Assembly: GCA_008360955.1 (NCBI GenBank)
Contig: LUCM01009108.1
Location: forward strand, 237,007-301,006
DNA length: 64,000 nucleotides
DNA from: Fasciolopsis buskii
Lineage: Eukaryota > Platyhelminthes > Trematoda > Plagiorchiida > Fasciolidae
Direction of reading: 5' to 3'
Below the pieces are notes generated by a model. The model had not been told where the DNA came from, ran no database searches, and saw nothing but the letters and a program-made list of their open reading frames with translations. Made by a program: the position numbers and the translations under genes. Positions 13,301 to 25,116 of this stretch are shown here, piece by piece. How positions within the stretch are numbered: the first letter of the stretch is position 1; each line of letters starts with the position of its first letter.

Positions 13301-15900
13301 TGTCCATCTCAGTTCAGACCCGAGCGGCATGTTGGGTGCTATTCAGCGTGATGCCCTGTCACGAGGTATTTGGCCTTGATTCACTGACATGGGCTATGAA
13401 GCCACTTCCGCGCAGGGTTTGCCGGCTCCTTCTGATTGACTTAGCTGGGAATGGTTATGGCGTTGAGCCATGTTTCGGTGATCGGTTAAAATTGAAATTT
13501 GACGAGGGTAGGAAAAGGCGGATATATTTATTTGTACGTGTTACTATTAATATTATTATTCAACAGTGCAAAATATTTTCCAAAAGAGCCCCTGTCACTG
13601 GCGGATGTCATGCTGAGTGAAGCTAGTTTTCTTGTTGCTTAAGAATTCTGCGTAGAAACATTATTTTTAATTTTACTAATTTTTTGGAATTTTTCCGCTT
13701 TTCATATTTGGCTTTCCTTAACTGGGAAGATGTGACATCGCTAGAGTGTGGAATCATCGGCCCAGGGCAGAATGATAGAATATCATTAAATATTAACCGG
13801 AAGCGGATATTAAATCATCCGTCAGACAACTTGGGCAGGCCTACTCTTAGATGGTTAATCTGTGGGCCCGGTTAACTTAACCCGGCATCATTGCATTATG
13901 CCGAAGGGAGTTGCCGCCCGGGGGCAGCAGTGACAGCAATAATGGAGGGTGGGCCAATGGACGAGCTACCGTCGATGAGACTGGTGGGCATAAAAAAGAC
14001 AACAAAGACAGGATGGCCATGTTGGCCACCTCAGGCTGGGTTACTATGAAACCCGGGATGGGCCACAAGCAGGGGATGTAGTACAGGAGAGGGCAAGTCC
14101 GGAAGAAGAAAGGGGCTGGTAGGAACGGAAAACTTTTGTGGAGTGCGAGAATTCCCTGGGTTTAAGGAAGATGTCGGTGAGTGGATAACGCCAGTGAGTT
14201 CCGCTTGTGGTTTGTAAGGATATTGGAATTGGTGTAGATTTCATCCCACCGTAGATTGGATAGCGCCGATTGATATAGCGGTAGGGCTAGATTCAGCGGG
14301 ACGGAATGATGCCTGACGGTGTGCACTAAAGGTGGCGGGTTAGGAATTGTCAAGCCAAGCGGTTGCCCGTGTGCAGGAAATTGTGCAGCGATTGAGGGGA
14401 GTGAAGGTTGGGAAGCAGTTAATTTAGGAAATCGGATAGGCGCTGCACATCTTGAAAGGTCTGAGGTTCTGGGGCTTGCCGGTTTATTTGCTAAACTAAA
14501 GCTAGACACTGGGCCGGATTTTCTTAGTTGTCTACTTTTGGGTGTTCATTGTGGTTTTCTAGACGCAACTCACATCTGTCGCATTCCCTTCGACGGTAGC
14601 TTGGGTAGTTTGCGTGGGGTGGGGACCGGGAGTGAGTAAAGTAAAGGGGCCAGTTTTAGAGTTGAAGGACAGCAATAGTACACCGAATGCCCTAACCGTT
14701 CCGGTGCCGTCATTTGCAGAACTTTGCCGTGATTTTGAGGTAAGACATTTTGGTGAGGGAAGAGGATATCCGCGTCCTGGTGCGGATGGATCAAGGGACA
14801 AGGTCTTGAGCCATGGTCGGAGATGTGATGAGTAGACTGTTTTGTCTAAGTCTATTTCAAATTTCGGGAGGAGTTTTGGGGTTACCAAGTCTGAATAAAG
14901 GTTTGGTGCTTAGGGAGGAGGACGAGAAGACCTAATGACCTCTACGCTGGGACACGGCGCTGGCCTTTTGAAGATGAAGCACCCCCTACCGGATCGGTGC
15001 ATCGTCTGGTGCAATCCCAAGGTTTTGCACGGGGTATTACCGGCGATGTTTTCCTGATTTATGATGAACTCACTAATGATTATTCCGTTCCGGAGTTGCA
15101 AAACAAGCGGACACAATTTGTGCTGGACTTTCTTCCTTGGTCTTACGCTAACTACGTTGCACGCATTCATCATAGCTATTCTAAATTTCTGCAGAATTTG
15201 TCGGTCTGGAATAATAAATGTTATGGCATTCTTGGAATTATGGATATGCTCAAGAGAGCCAGACGACACTGAATCAGTGAATTGATTAGCCCCGGAAGGA
15301 TGGTGCAAAGGGGGTTCAAAGATGGTTCAATAAGATGGGAGAGTGTAGCCAACTTGGCGACGACCACCCCCGCCGGTATCAGCTTGGTAAAAGCGCTGGC
15401 CAGTCGCTTCTACAAGACTGCGAGCCTTTTATTAATTTCACTGAATACATCAGCAGGCGTAACCAAAAATTGATTGTTCATGATTCTGGCAGAGATCATG
15501 GATTTCCAGTTCTTCCGATAGTGAGTGTCACAGGATTAGACTTCGTCTTTGTGGTGAAAAACTTCTCGAAATGAAGATCTGCCGTTATTTGATCGTGCAA
15601 CCCTCGTTGTCGTAGGTTCAAATTTTGCGGTGCAACAGCAGATTCGTAAAACATACAGCAAAAAACCATAGGACAGCGGGAGTGTAAAGCAATAATGTTC
15701 AACTACTGGATAGTTGCGACAGTTTTTTAAGTAACTCGTGGGACCAACGGGCCGATTTCAGTGGTATTCCAAGTACTGATACCACAATGAAGAGGTATGC
15801 CGCTGATACTGGATTCTTCTTTATGAAGTATTTAATCCGGGATAACTACCGCGTACCATAACTAGGAACGAAGAATGAATTGGATAAAATTATCGCTAGA
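13301..15900. other. repeat-derived DNA; possible 5' part of CR1-like copy 1
   Basis: Between about 13880 and 14900 the plus strand is strongly G-rich and the minus strand has overlapping open frames (14509-14162, 115 codons; 14888-14559, 109 codons), rich in Pro, Ser and Leu. They lie upstream of the endonuclease of copy 1 and could be its ORF1 or 5' region, but I see no zinc-knuckle or esterase motif to prove it. From about 15000 to 15900 there are short plus-strand frames only, possibly the decayed start of copy 2. Confidence 0.35.
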
Positions 15901-16179
15901 TTTCACCGTTTCGAACAAGGAACACCAGCGATTATTGTGAGGTAATGAACGCAGATGGAGGTGGAAAAGTCAAGCAGCAAACCAATATCTAAAAAGCACT
16001 TCTGGAATAACGCGGTCTCCATGGAAAGAACAAATAACAACAAATTATTATGATGTAAATAAAAAGCACACAACCCTCGGACTCTGAATTAAATAGTGAA
16101 AACTGTAACTCAGGAAACTCTGAATCCATGCCTGGGGTAGCGCAAATGCATCTCCGTTCTTACTCACGCAACACTCAAA

Positions 16180-16580
16180 CTGATCCAGGAATCCGTATAT
16201 CTCACCATCAAGGCGTCGTTCCGTGTCATCCATACTAACGTGCATCTATCGCCCTCCAGCCCATGCTGAAATTGGGCTCTCCCTCTTAGCGGACGCATTT
16301 GATTACCTTTAATCCCTCCCATCAAAATCAAAAATCATTGCCGAAAAACTCAATCTCCCTGGCGTAACCTGGTCCACGGTTAAGGCTTCACCAAGCCTAA
16401 CACCGTCCATCATGGAAGTTGTACACAGCACGTAGCATCACCCACCAGAAATCATAATATATTAGATTTCATTTTTACACGTAATGATCACCACATCTTG
16501 GTTCATGTCGGAAATAAATTCCCAGTGAGCGACCACAGGGTAGTTCACGGTAGAATCCATGTCCATGCCCCTCCGTAAGC
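16180..16580 (+). pseudogene. CR1-like endonuclease (remnant)
   Basis: Peptides on the plus strand in two or three frames follow the order of LINE APE-type endonucleases: LTCIYRPPA (near 16237), LNLPGVTWS (near 16349), NILDFIFTRN (near 16456), and GNKFPVSDHRVVHGRIHV (near 16507-16562), which keeps the catalytic SDH. Frame changes and stops lie between the blocks. Confidence 0.8.
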
Positions 16581-17099
16581 ATCTTATTAACACAAATCCT
16601 CCACCCTATCTAAAGTGGCAGCAGTTTCCTACTCTAGTACGCCAACTTGACCGGGGAAGCTTTTTTCTAGCGATTGACCCACAGACGGCTGCAGATGGAT
16701 TTTATCGCAACATGACCAGCTCATCTGGAAACTGACCATTCTAGAACAGAAAAAAGACTTCACAACTTACCTCCCTGAAAGTCAGATATGCTTAGTTGCA
16801 ACGGCACTTTTCATTGACACACGTCTTTTCCAAGTTTATTCCTTTGCATTATCTGTCTGAAAAATATCTCTTGCCTAAGTGAATCTCCCCTTTGAAAAGA
16901 AGAATCCAAAGCACAAGGGCATAAAAACCATCCTATAGTATTTTCAAAACTATGTAAATCAAGATCCCATGATTGGTAACCATCAGCGAACTTCCTAGTT
17001 TTGCCTGATGGTGAGTCTGCGACAACCCCAAAAGACATAACTGAGGCTTTCAATCAATATTTTGCCTCCACCATGGCCCCAGATACAGGTGGCGACCCA

Positions 17100-17960
17100 C
17101 CCGAGCTACAGAATAGGAATAACTTCACCTTATCTACTGTGTCCTTTGATGTTAAGACTATCGCACGACAATAAACCAATTTCAAACCAGGGTCTTACCA
17201 AGGCCCTTATGGCACTCCTCCGTCAGCTTTTCTTAGTTGTGGCCCTGACCTACCTTTGCTACTGCTCAACCTCTTCACACTTTCAATAAACTCTGGTGCA
17301 GTTCCGGTCAACTGGAAGCACTCTGTAATAACCCCCATCCATAAGTCTAATTGCAATCGCATCAACTACACGCCTGTTATCTCCAGGATTATGGGGAAGG
17401 TAGTAAAACGATCCATCGTGGACTACCTTTTAGCCTCCAACGTTCTAAGCCCCAAACATCACGGGTTTCTCCAATCCCGTTCTTGTTCCTGTCAATTTGA
17501 CTTCCTGAACCTTCTAACCAACTTAGCCAACAGGGGTATGGCATTCTCAGTCATCTACCTCGATATGTCTGAGGCTATTGACCGTGTCCCTCATCTGCAC
17601 CTTTTATCCAAAGTAGGCTCCTTTGGCATCACCGATCCTCTTTTATCCTGGCTCTCGTCTTATTTAACCCAAAGATCACAGGTGGTCTCCACTGACGGCA
17701 TTATCTCCAATCCCAGACCTGTAACAAGTGGCGTCAAACAGGGCAGCGTACTTGGTCCCCTGATATTCCTTATGTGAATTGTTGATGCATTAGATACAAT
17801 ATCTCACGGCGTCCCTTTCCTGTTTGCTGACGACATAAAAATAGTTTACCCTCTCAAATCGAATGAAGTTAGTATTGCGGTTAGAGACACCTGTGCCGAT
17901 TTGTCTGCCTTAGACGACTGGTGTACCTCCTGGATGATGAGCTTCTCTGCCGATAAGAGC
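17100..17960 (+). pseudogene. CR1-like reverse transcriptase (nearly continuous, inactivated)
   Basis: The open part 17256-17777 (174 codons) starts inside the RT domain and carries VPVNWKHSVITPIHKS, the HHGFLQSRSC block, VIYLDMSEAIDRV (first catalytic Asp block) and TSGVKQGSVLGPLIF. A TGA at 17776-17778 interrupts it, after which the same frame continues with FLFADDIKIVY (17819-17850), the catalytic box, and then LDDWCTSWMMSFSADKSEI. In the LINE cycle this enzyme makes cDNA at the nicked target. It cannot be made whole from this copy. Confidence 0.9.
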
Positions 17961-18693
17961 GAAATACTCACACATAGGTGTACACTACCTAAAGATTCAA
18001 TTTTGCTGCATAGATATCCTATTGCATATAAACACACAATCCGTGACCTTGGTCTCAACTACTCAGCCTCTCTTAATTTCCCAGAGCATGCAGTTATTCA
18101 GTTGGCTAAAGCTAGGAGAAATGTAAGTCTGATTTTTCGCACAATGAAACTATCCGACAGCATCCTCGGCATTCATAAAACACGTTCGATCATTCCTTGA
18201 GTATGGCACTTTGATATACTCCAGCATGTCACAGTCGGATAGGATCCCCACTCAAAGTATTTGGAGACGCTTCACTAAGCAACTGATAGGTTGGTCGACG
18301 ACTCTGAATTACAAAGAACTCTGTCTAGCCCTCAAACTTGAGCCACTGTGGCTACGGCAACTGAAAACTAACCTGGCTTTTCTAAATAACCTGGTGAATA
18401 CGCGGTCCTTCTCCACCGACCCGCCTACATTCTCCTCTGCCAGCCCCTACCCTCTCCGTCATAGGTCTCTAACCATCCATACAAAAATCGCCAAATCCTC
18501 TTTAAGGTCGCATTTCTTTCTTGTTGTTTATGCCAAACTTTGGAATAAATTTTCCATTAGCATTCAGTGCATACAAAACCAATCCTGTTTTAAGGCTGCC
18601 TTTAATACTTACCTAAGTGTCACCCAGGCCCTTCAATTGACCAGCACCCCTATCTCGGAAGAGCGTGCCTTTGAGTCAGCCATCGATTTCTAA
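17961..18693 (+). pseudogene. CR1-like ORF2 C-terminal region (remnant)
   Basis: The frame 17901-18200 covers the thumb-like segment with IRDLGLNYSASLNF, and 18211-18693 (160 codons) the C-terminal region with WRRFTKQLIGWSTTLNYKEL and KLEPLWLRQLKTNLAFLNN. It aligns with the minus-strand copy at 11310-11070. The two frames are separated by a frame change near 18200. Confidence 0.85.
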
Positions 18694-18989
18694 ATACACA
18701 TCGCACCCCCTGCCTTCCATAACACTGAATCTGAGGGCGCAAGAGAACCTGATGTACTAGCGTAATACGGACAATACCGAAGAATAACCCTCGCTGATCG
18801 CTGGGTAAATGGAATAGTAATAGCCATTTTAAAGGGGGACCTACTCTTGGCCCACCACTAGGCACAAAGCCTCCGAACTGGCAGACGTGTAATTACTACG
18901 GATATGTCCCCCCGCTTTTCCATTCACTCCCACACTCCTCGGACCTTTTATTTAACTATTTACATTTACTTTGCCACTCACCACAACCC

Positions 18990-19075
18990 CTCAGCTAAAA
19001 CAGCCCACCTTTTTCATTGTCTAGTGGCCCGGCGTCTTCGAGGAATACACCATCATTATCATTAAATAAATTAAC
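18990..19075 (+). other. 3' terminus and tail of CR1-like copy 2
   Basis: The stretch ends with a short coding tail (LVARRLRGIHHHYH) that passes into CATCATTATCATTAAATAAA, a decayed trinucleotide tail. This is the same layout as the LINE termini in the inverted arms. Confidence 0.5.
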
Positions 19076-19079
19076 ATAA

Positions 19080-20300
19080 ATAGACTAAGCCATGCCAAGA
19101 TCCAGCGTTTACTTCTATCCTCAACGCATTAGCCTCCATAATTCTCCATTTACAGCCCTGTTCTCTGCATTAGGTCAGCAGCGCAGAGCATGCTGATCAT
19201 GGTAACTATCAAAAAGTCTACATTTGTACTCCGGAGTAGTTACCAACTGCTTGCAGCTAAATTACTTTGCGTCATAATGGTAACCTGATCAAAGTTCTAC
19301 CCCTGTCAGCTTACCACATAAATTCTTTATTATTAACCAACCTTGGGTCGAATGAGCTCTGTTATTTCGCCGCTCATTAATCACCATAACCACAAGCTGG
19401 CACTCATGCCAGATTGCATCTCTCCTTTTGTGTTTCAGATCCCGCACCCAGACTGTGCGCGCTGTTACCACTTCCATCATCGTAAGGGCAGCTGCAACTG
19501 TACTAGCTTCTCGCTCCTGCTAGGACGCTGCTAGCAGGGAATGGCGCTCGATCACTGGCCCGTTCAACCCAAACCGCTTCGCTGGCCCCCTGGATACTCC
19601 AACTCGAGTGGATCTTCATGTATGGTCAAAAACACATATACCATTGCCATTGGAATGTCTTGTGAGCCCCTTCAAATTCTCTTCCCGTATAATCGAAAAC
19701 TGCAACCAAAAAAATGGCAGCTTAGAAAATATTTGTGTATTTAAATTTTTTTTAATTCTTACACAAACTTTTCCTTCTGCATTGCAAATCTCAGCCCAGT
19801 TTGCCACCAGCCGCATAGGAATCTGATTACCAGTCCTGAAAGTTCTATATTCGTTTGCCATAACGCTTCACATAGTCTTATCCTCCATATAGTTTGTCAG
19901 AATTCATTGTATTCCTTCGTCTTCTTCAGCATTTTATTTGTTTGTTATTGTTGTTAAATGTGACTCCCCTATTCACCCTGCATGACGCTGCCCTCGGTGT
20001 TGACTAATTTTCATCCAATTATCATATCCCTAGTGATCTTCACCTCCTCACCTTAACTTTTCTGTCAATCATGTAACAATGTTGAAGTTTGCCCCTCCGG
20101 CCATACCTCGACACCCGTCATCGAGTTGCTTTCACGTGTTGTCTCAGCGACGCACATTTCGTGCACTTAAACACGAAATGCCTTGCACTGCGTTGCTCAC
20201 GAACAGTTCCAGTTTTTACGGTTTTGCCTTTTGTTTCGCAGAGTTCCAAATGGGGGCCCAATGAGTTTTGTGCTCGCGTAGGGTGCTAGAGGTGGACAAA
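19080..20300 (+). repeat. unnamed interspersed repeat, copy C
   Basis: Plus-strand counterpart of copies A and B. It shares the AACCACAAGCTGGCAC landmark near 19390, an RIGI/RIGM peptide block near 19810-19825, and the ALKHEMPCTALLTNSSS peptide near 20165-20205. It lies directly downstream of the 3' tail of CR1-like copy 2 and in the same direction. Its end is not sharply defined. Confidence 0.55.
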
Positions 20301-21205
20301 AGACTAAATAAAAATAGGTGTTTAACATGTAGGTCGTCTGCGGATTTCTGTGAATGAAGCAGGTGGATCAGTCAAGAATTCGCAGAACATCAGGGTTCTT
20401 GCCCATCGAGGTTTTAGTATTCAGACCCTAACATTAGGGATGTCTTGAGTATAAACAGGATCTAATATGTTATGGCGTCTTGTTATGTGCTCACACGCTG
20501 AGTCTATCGTTCAGCGTGCGTTTAAAAGTGTCTTGTGAGGAGTTGAGGGCTGATAAGAAAGACCAGCCGATTTTGTGGATATCAAAACACCAGCAATTAT
20601 CTCATGACTGGAGGGGCAACCATACGGATGAAGAAAGGCTGGAATGAGGCGATGTGTATCGGAATTGTTCAGATTTGGGGCTGGCATATGCATCTTTTAT
20701 GCCTCGAGAGCTCAAATAGTCAAGTGTAATGCTAGAGGGTGTTACGGAAGGAAGCTTGTGGGGTTGCGTTTTGTGGACCAGAAAACAACTCTGCGGCTTG
20801 GTTCGTGAATTGATGGGAATTTTGGCCCGTCAAAGAAAACAAAGGAGTAGGGCAGTGGACGGTTGACCAGGTTTCTGCTCTCAGGATAATATCGTTAGAG
20901 TTGGTGGCTGTCAAAATTCTTAGCTCTCCTGTTTTATGAATTAAAGGGTGAGAATTCAGGGGAAGCGAAAAGAATTCAACAAAATATTTGGGCCGTGTGA
21001 TACCCAAGACGTGGTGTCCGTGGAGCCAAATAACTCCTAGGTTCAGCAGGATTCGGAAAGTGCAAAGCTGTGGTGCAGTTGTAAATCTGGTCGAGTTAAA
21101 TGCAATAGTCGACGAGAAACCGTTCAATTTATAGGACTTGAAGATAAAATGAACAATGATGGAAGATGATTGGGAGTTAGGGAACAAAGCATTTCCCCCC
21201 ATTGC
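20301..21205. other. repeat-like DNA without a recognised domain
   Basis: The plus strand is purine-rich. A 174-codon minus-strand frame (21256-20732) crosses the arm boundary; it is one of the two longest in the window but has no motif I recognise. On the plus strand a shorter frame leads into the LINE terminus at 21206-21290 and is the more sensible reading. Confidence 0.4.
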
Positions 21206-21290
21206 TCTTACTGCAGTGGCAGCATTTGACTGTGCACAATGCATGTGTCCTGGCACCGCCCCAGAAACAATTATTATTATTATTACGTAA
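21206..21290 (+). mobile_element. LINE 3' terminus inside the right inverted arm
   Basis: Plus-strand reading gives AAFDCAQCMCPGTAPE, a run of isoleucines from the (ATT)n tail, then T and a stop. It is identical to the minus-strand terminus in the left arm. The frame stays open upstream to about 21165, outside the arm, so part of a separate LINE copy may adjoin here. Confidence 0.6.
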
Positions 21291-22187
21291 GAGGACTCAG
21301 TTTTGACAATATCAAGGCGGATCAGTGGAATTTCTTACCAGCTTCGGATATCGCCCAAGAAAATTCCACCCGTCAGTTGCTCATGCGTAATTGTTGAGGT
21401 TTTTGGAAAAGCCGACCCTAAGGAAAAGGTAGTTAGCGGTTGGAGCACTTGGAATCTGTGGTAGAATAGAGGGCTACGGTGGGTGGCTCATGACAGGTGC
21501 AGACTGAGAGGACGAACTGCAGGTAACTGAAGTTTGCCGAGTAGCACAAATGGAGGCGTAGGCACGTCCTGCGGAGCGTTTTGGACAGAGGTAATTGAGG
21601 CTAATTCATAGGGGCATTGGCGTTGAAAAGGCGAAGGGGGTGGTGAAAACGCGTCCAGGCAAGGTAGATTAGCAAGTAGGTCAAATTTGAGGCCAAGTTG
21701 CAGGCTCTATAAATGGGTGGCATCGGCTTTCTACTGGCAACGTGCAAGTGAGTTTCTGAGGGGAGCAGCGGAATCAACATATTAGGGTGAATTATAGATG
21801 CCGCTGGTTTTACGGGCACTTCAACTTGAGTGGGTCTGGCCCAAGGAGGTTTTTTGAATTCCATGTGCCGAGATTACCGGGCAGTATTGTTGTTTAATTG
21901 CGTTATTTTGTGGGAGTTGCAGTGTAGCTGTGTATATGCAGATTTTTATCGCAAGTAGAAATCGTTCCATGTTGATTTAAACCGCTCTAGGCTTCGTGTA
22001 GTTTTTCTGTTTGATAACAAGGAGGAAATTAGTTGACGTTGCATCTGATGTGGGGTACATTCTGATTGCCAAGGCTACGGTAGCGTTGAATCACCGACAG
22101 AAAGCGGTCACTTGCATGATTATACCGGTTTATTGCAAGCTTCTGGTGGAACATTTGGTAAGTTCCCATAAGTACGTTTACCGGGTG
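21206..22187 (-). repeat. right arm of the 982-bp near-identical inverted repeat
   Basis: Reverse complement of 8014-8995, with the same length and two differences found. It begins inside the 3' end of a plus-strand LINE and ends at CCGGGTG, after which the flanks differ completely from the left side. The spacer between arms is 12,210 bp and holds two CR1-like LINEs. Confidence 0.95.
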
Positions 22188-23229
22188 TTTGGACGAACGA
22201 ATGAGGGTGAAATGGATTCACCTTTGCCCGTATTGGTTGCAATTAACGTACATGGAGCATTTGTTTTGCGGGTTCAACGATGGATATAAGTGGCGGAGAT
22301 GTTTAACCGCCGTCAACAGATTTTTCTTCAAACGGTATAGCAACGGTTTTGTAAGATGTGTGGGTTGGACATATAATGGAACCAAAATATCTAAATTAAT
22401 TTAAGGTGACCGTGATGCTAGGGGGAAGTAGAAGGCCGTCAAACTTTGCAATTGAGAGTAGGACTGAACTCAAGAATCCAGAACAGAAAACTGGAAACCT
22501 GGAACGTCAGCTGTTTGAAATGAGAAGCGCTGACGGGCCAGCTGACGCAGGTAGCTTAAACCTATTAATTATAAATTCCCAGGAGCCGTTCAATAAGATG
22601 ACTGACGCTAAAAGCTTTGTGGACTACAGGAGAGCAAAGGATCTTTCAGGGATGGTTGGTTTAAATCTGGATGCTGGCTTAACACAGGCCTATGATGCAG
22701 GTTCCAAAAAGGGTAAAAATCGCAGACAAGTAGATAGATACTGGTGAAAATCACATCTGCAGAGGGCAGGAACTATTTTTAGCTGCAGCTCCGCGCGTGT
22801 ACAATGGCGACGGAGGTCGCTGTTGCACCGCCGCAGAAGGGCCAGCTGGATCCCGAGAAGGTCTAAGGAGTCTTGGATATCTCCAACTGATCATGCGCAG
22901 AGACGACACGCCAACACCCCCGGGATCTCCTTCTGCGCATTAATGAAAGAAAAAATATCCCACAGATAGGGGATCAGGCAATAGTTACAATAGAGGGTGT
23001 ACTTGTAGGGGCAAGGAAGTGATACGATCAGGCAGAATCATATATATTTTATAGCTACAGTAAGCTCAGGGCAGTTTGAGCAATACGACGGTTCTGATGA
23101 TTAACTGGTGATTTCAAGAGGAGAGTAGCCAGAGCAAATCGTAGCCCTGTCAGCAGGCAGGAATGGCTGCGGAGTCACAAGAGGGCGGAAGGATGAAACC
23201 TATCATGCAACCCGCAGCTCTCCACCCGC
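22188..23229 (+). other. possible 5' region of CR1-like copy 3
   Basis: A 113-codon plus frame (22406-22747) is charged (Glu, Lys, Arg, Asp) and includes a stretch (TELKNPEQKTGNLERQLFEM) that could form a short coiled coil. It precedes the endonuclease of CR1-like copy 3 and could be a piece of its ORF1, but similarity is not established. The rest to 23229 is broken by stops. Confidence 0.3.
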
Positions 23230-24930
23230 AGAAAATACGGTGGAAACGGAGGTGCAAACTCGGGCATTGCGTTCGACGTCGGATAAACCAAGGAGAGTAA
23301 ACACAAAAGCGGTAGTTCTTTATACCAACCCATTCTGTGCAAGGAATAAACAGACTGAACTACTTGCCAGGTTTGTGGGGGGAAATATCGTAGTAGTCGG
23401 AGCCTCCGAGACGTGGTTCTGTAAAACAGACCAAATTCCGCCGAATGGGGCAAACATACACTAAGTTTAGAGTCAGAGTAGAGGTAGTGGCGCGCTGAGG
23501 ATGGAGCTGCTCCATTGATAACCGGGGTTCTGTTACACCATTATTCAAAGGTAAATTTGACCACCATGGATGAACGGATGAGCTCGGACAGCTTTGTGCC
23601 TTTAAGTGGACCTTGCATGTGTCTACAGAGCAATGGAGGCTGAGAAACATCAGTTGACACAGGCGCTGAATCAGCTATTTCCCGGAGCCATTTTGTTGCT
23701 AGTGGTCAGGGGTTTTACTCATCTCCAAACTGAAAGGCTAGCGGAGGGCTGCCCACAACATACAGTGGGGGGCACGTCATAAGGTATCTGGAGGATAGGG
23801 CCTTAATTCAAAACGTAAAGGGGAACTCGAGGTATATGAAATTCCCCCAGACCTGGTTATCACCAAGCATAAATGTGGTGTCCAGAGTTATGAAACAGTG
23901 ACCATGAAGTGCTCAATCTTGCCTTCTGACTTGGGCGGGACGGTGTCTCTGGAAAAATGCGCAGGAAATTCCGGAATTTGGATGTAGAAAACCTGGTCAG
24001 TGCCGATCCACCGGACTAGGTCAATAGCAACGAGAATGCAGAGGTGGAAGGAACCTGATAGAATAAGCTTGAGAACAAATTTTTCTTGCTCAAAAGGAGG
24101 TAAAGTGGAGGAAAAAACAGATTGGTGGATGTGGAGGTAAACAGTTCAATAAAGGATAGTAATTGGTGAAAACATCCTAACAAGCATAGGAGAGCTGGAG
24201 GGAGTAAGCGAGGCATATAAACCAGGTGACAAAAGTGCAAAGAGCGCGCAGGAAAGATTTCGGGTTGATGCTACAAAAAGAACTGAAAATAAATCCAAAA
24301 GGTCTTACCGGCATGTGCCTTCAGGAGAAGAAACACGGAACAGTTTAGGCGCGATAACGTTGTCGAATGGAATGTTGCATATGGAGACAGTGGTAAAACA
24401 AAAGTTAACAAAAGATAATCTGCAGGTGTGCACTGGTCGGATGAGAGTCACTGACTGCCCGCTTGCAACGGCCAGGATTACTCAACTGGAGGGGACGGCT
24501 GAGGGCAAGTAGCGGATGAGTAAAAAGATGAACCCAAACGAAGTCGAAGGACCGGACGGAATTCACTCAGCTACTTAAAACCGCTAGTCACTATAACGAA
24601 TGTACCTCAAGCTCCCTTGGGCTCAAGTTAGAATGGAGGTTAGCATGAGTGGCAGCCATCTAAAAGGAGGGCACGTGAAGACAGGCTGGAAACTACCTAC
24701 CCGTGAAGCTCAGGTCTGTCCCCTGGAAGAGTCTTGGGAGACCACTGAGAGAACAAGTATATGATTACCCAAGGGAATGCTGTCGAAAATCATAGGGTTC
24801 TTCGATCGGTTAACGGATAGCTCTTCGGAATCTAGGGCTTGGTATTGGGCCTCGGATTCCATGATGATTAGATTTTTCCGTGTCAGAGTAAGAAATGGAA
24901 GTTTAATGCAACCTGGAGGATGAAGTGGGA
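23230..24930 (+). mobile_element. CR1-like LINE, copy 3 (decayed, 3' truncated)
   Basis: The N-terminal half of a CR1-like ORF2 lies on the plus strand. The endonuclease start (VVLYTNPFCARNKQTELLARF, then VVVGASETWF, 23300-23420) is followed by later endonuclease blocks in other frames (VSLEKCAGN near 23943), an inter-domain stretch around 24300-24530, and the first RT block (PNEVEGPDGIHS near 24534-24570, then GMLSKIIGFFDRL near 24777-24820). Nothing of the catalytic RT core follows. Similarity fades about 200 bases before the Gypsy LTR. Confidence 0.75.
23240..23990 (+). pseudogene. CR1-like endonuclease (remnant)
   Basis: The frame 23240-23464 contains the domain's opening motif, in which the family's usual N-A-R is changed to NPFCARN, and the E-T-W block. 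The later catalytic blocks are scattered over other frames with stops. It is dead, as in the other copies. Confidence 0.65.
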
Positions 24931-25116
24931 TGAATCAACGGTTCATCGTTTGATCGTTATTAGTCCTTCTCTACGTAAGCTTTCTTGCAGAACAGTTTAA
25001 ATCACTTCGTCTTCTCTATGGTCATGAAAAACATTTTGAGGCAGAAAGTTTTTGTGATAGGCTCGCCGGAGACGAAGAAATTTACCTGAATAAATGTGGG
25101 ACACCGCTAGGTCAAT

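Larger units (their letters stand above)
15950..19075 (+). mobile_element. CR1-like LINE, copy 2 (decayed, plus strand)
   Basis: Endonuclease remains (about 16180-16580), a linker with the peptide EAFNQYFASTMAPD (near 17041-17085) typical of the region before RT, RT (17100-17960), C-terminal region (17960-18693) and a 3' terminus (18990-19072) occur in order on the plus strand. This is the best preserved element in the window: most blocks read in one frame, broken by scattered stops. The start is uncertain. Confidence 0.9.

Noticed and set aside
20732..21256. 174-codon minus-strand open frame as a gene
   Set aside because: It spans the abrupt end of the inverted arm, runs antisense to a LINE 3' end and its tail, and has no motif. 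Probably chance in skewed DNA.
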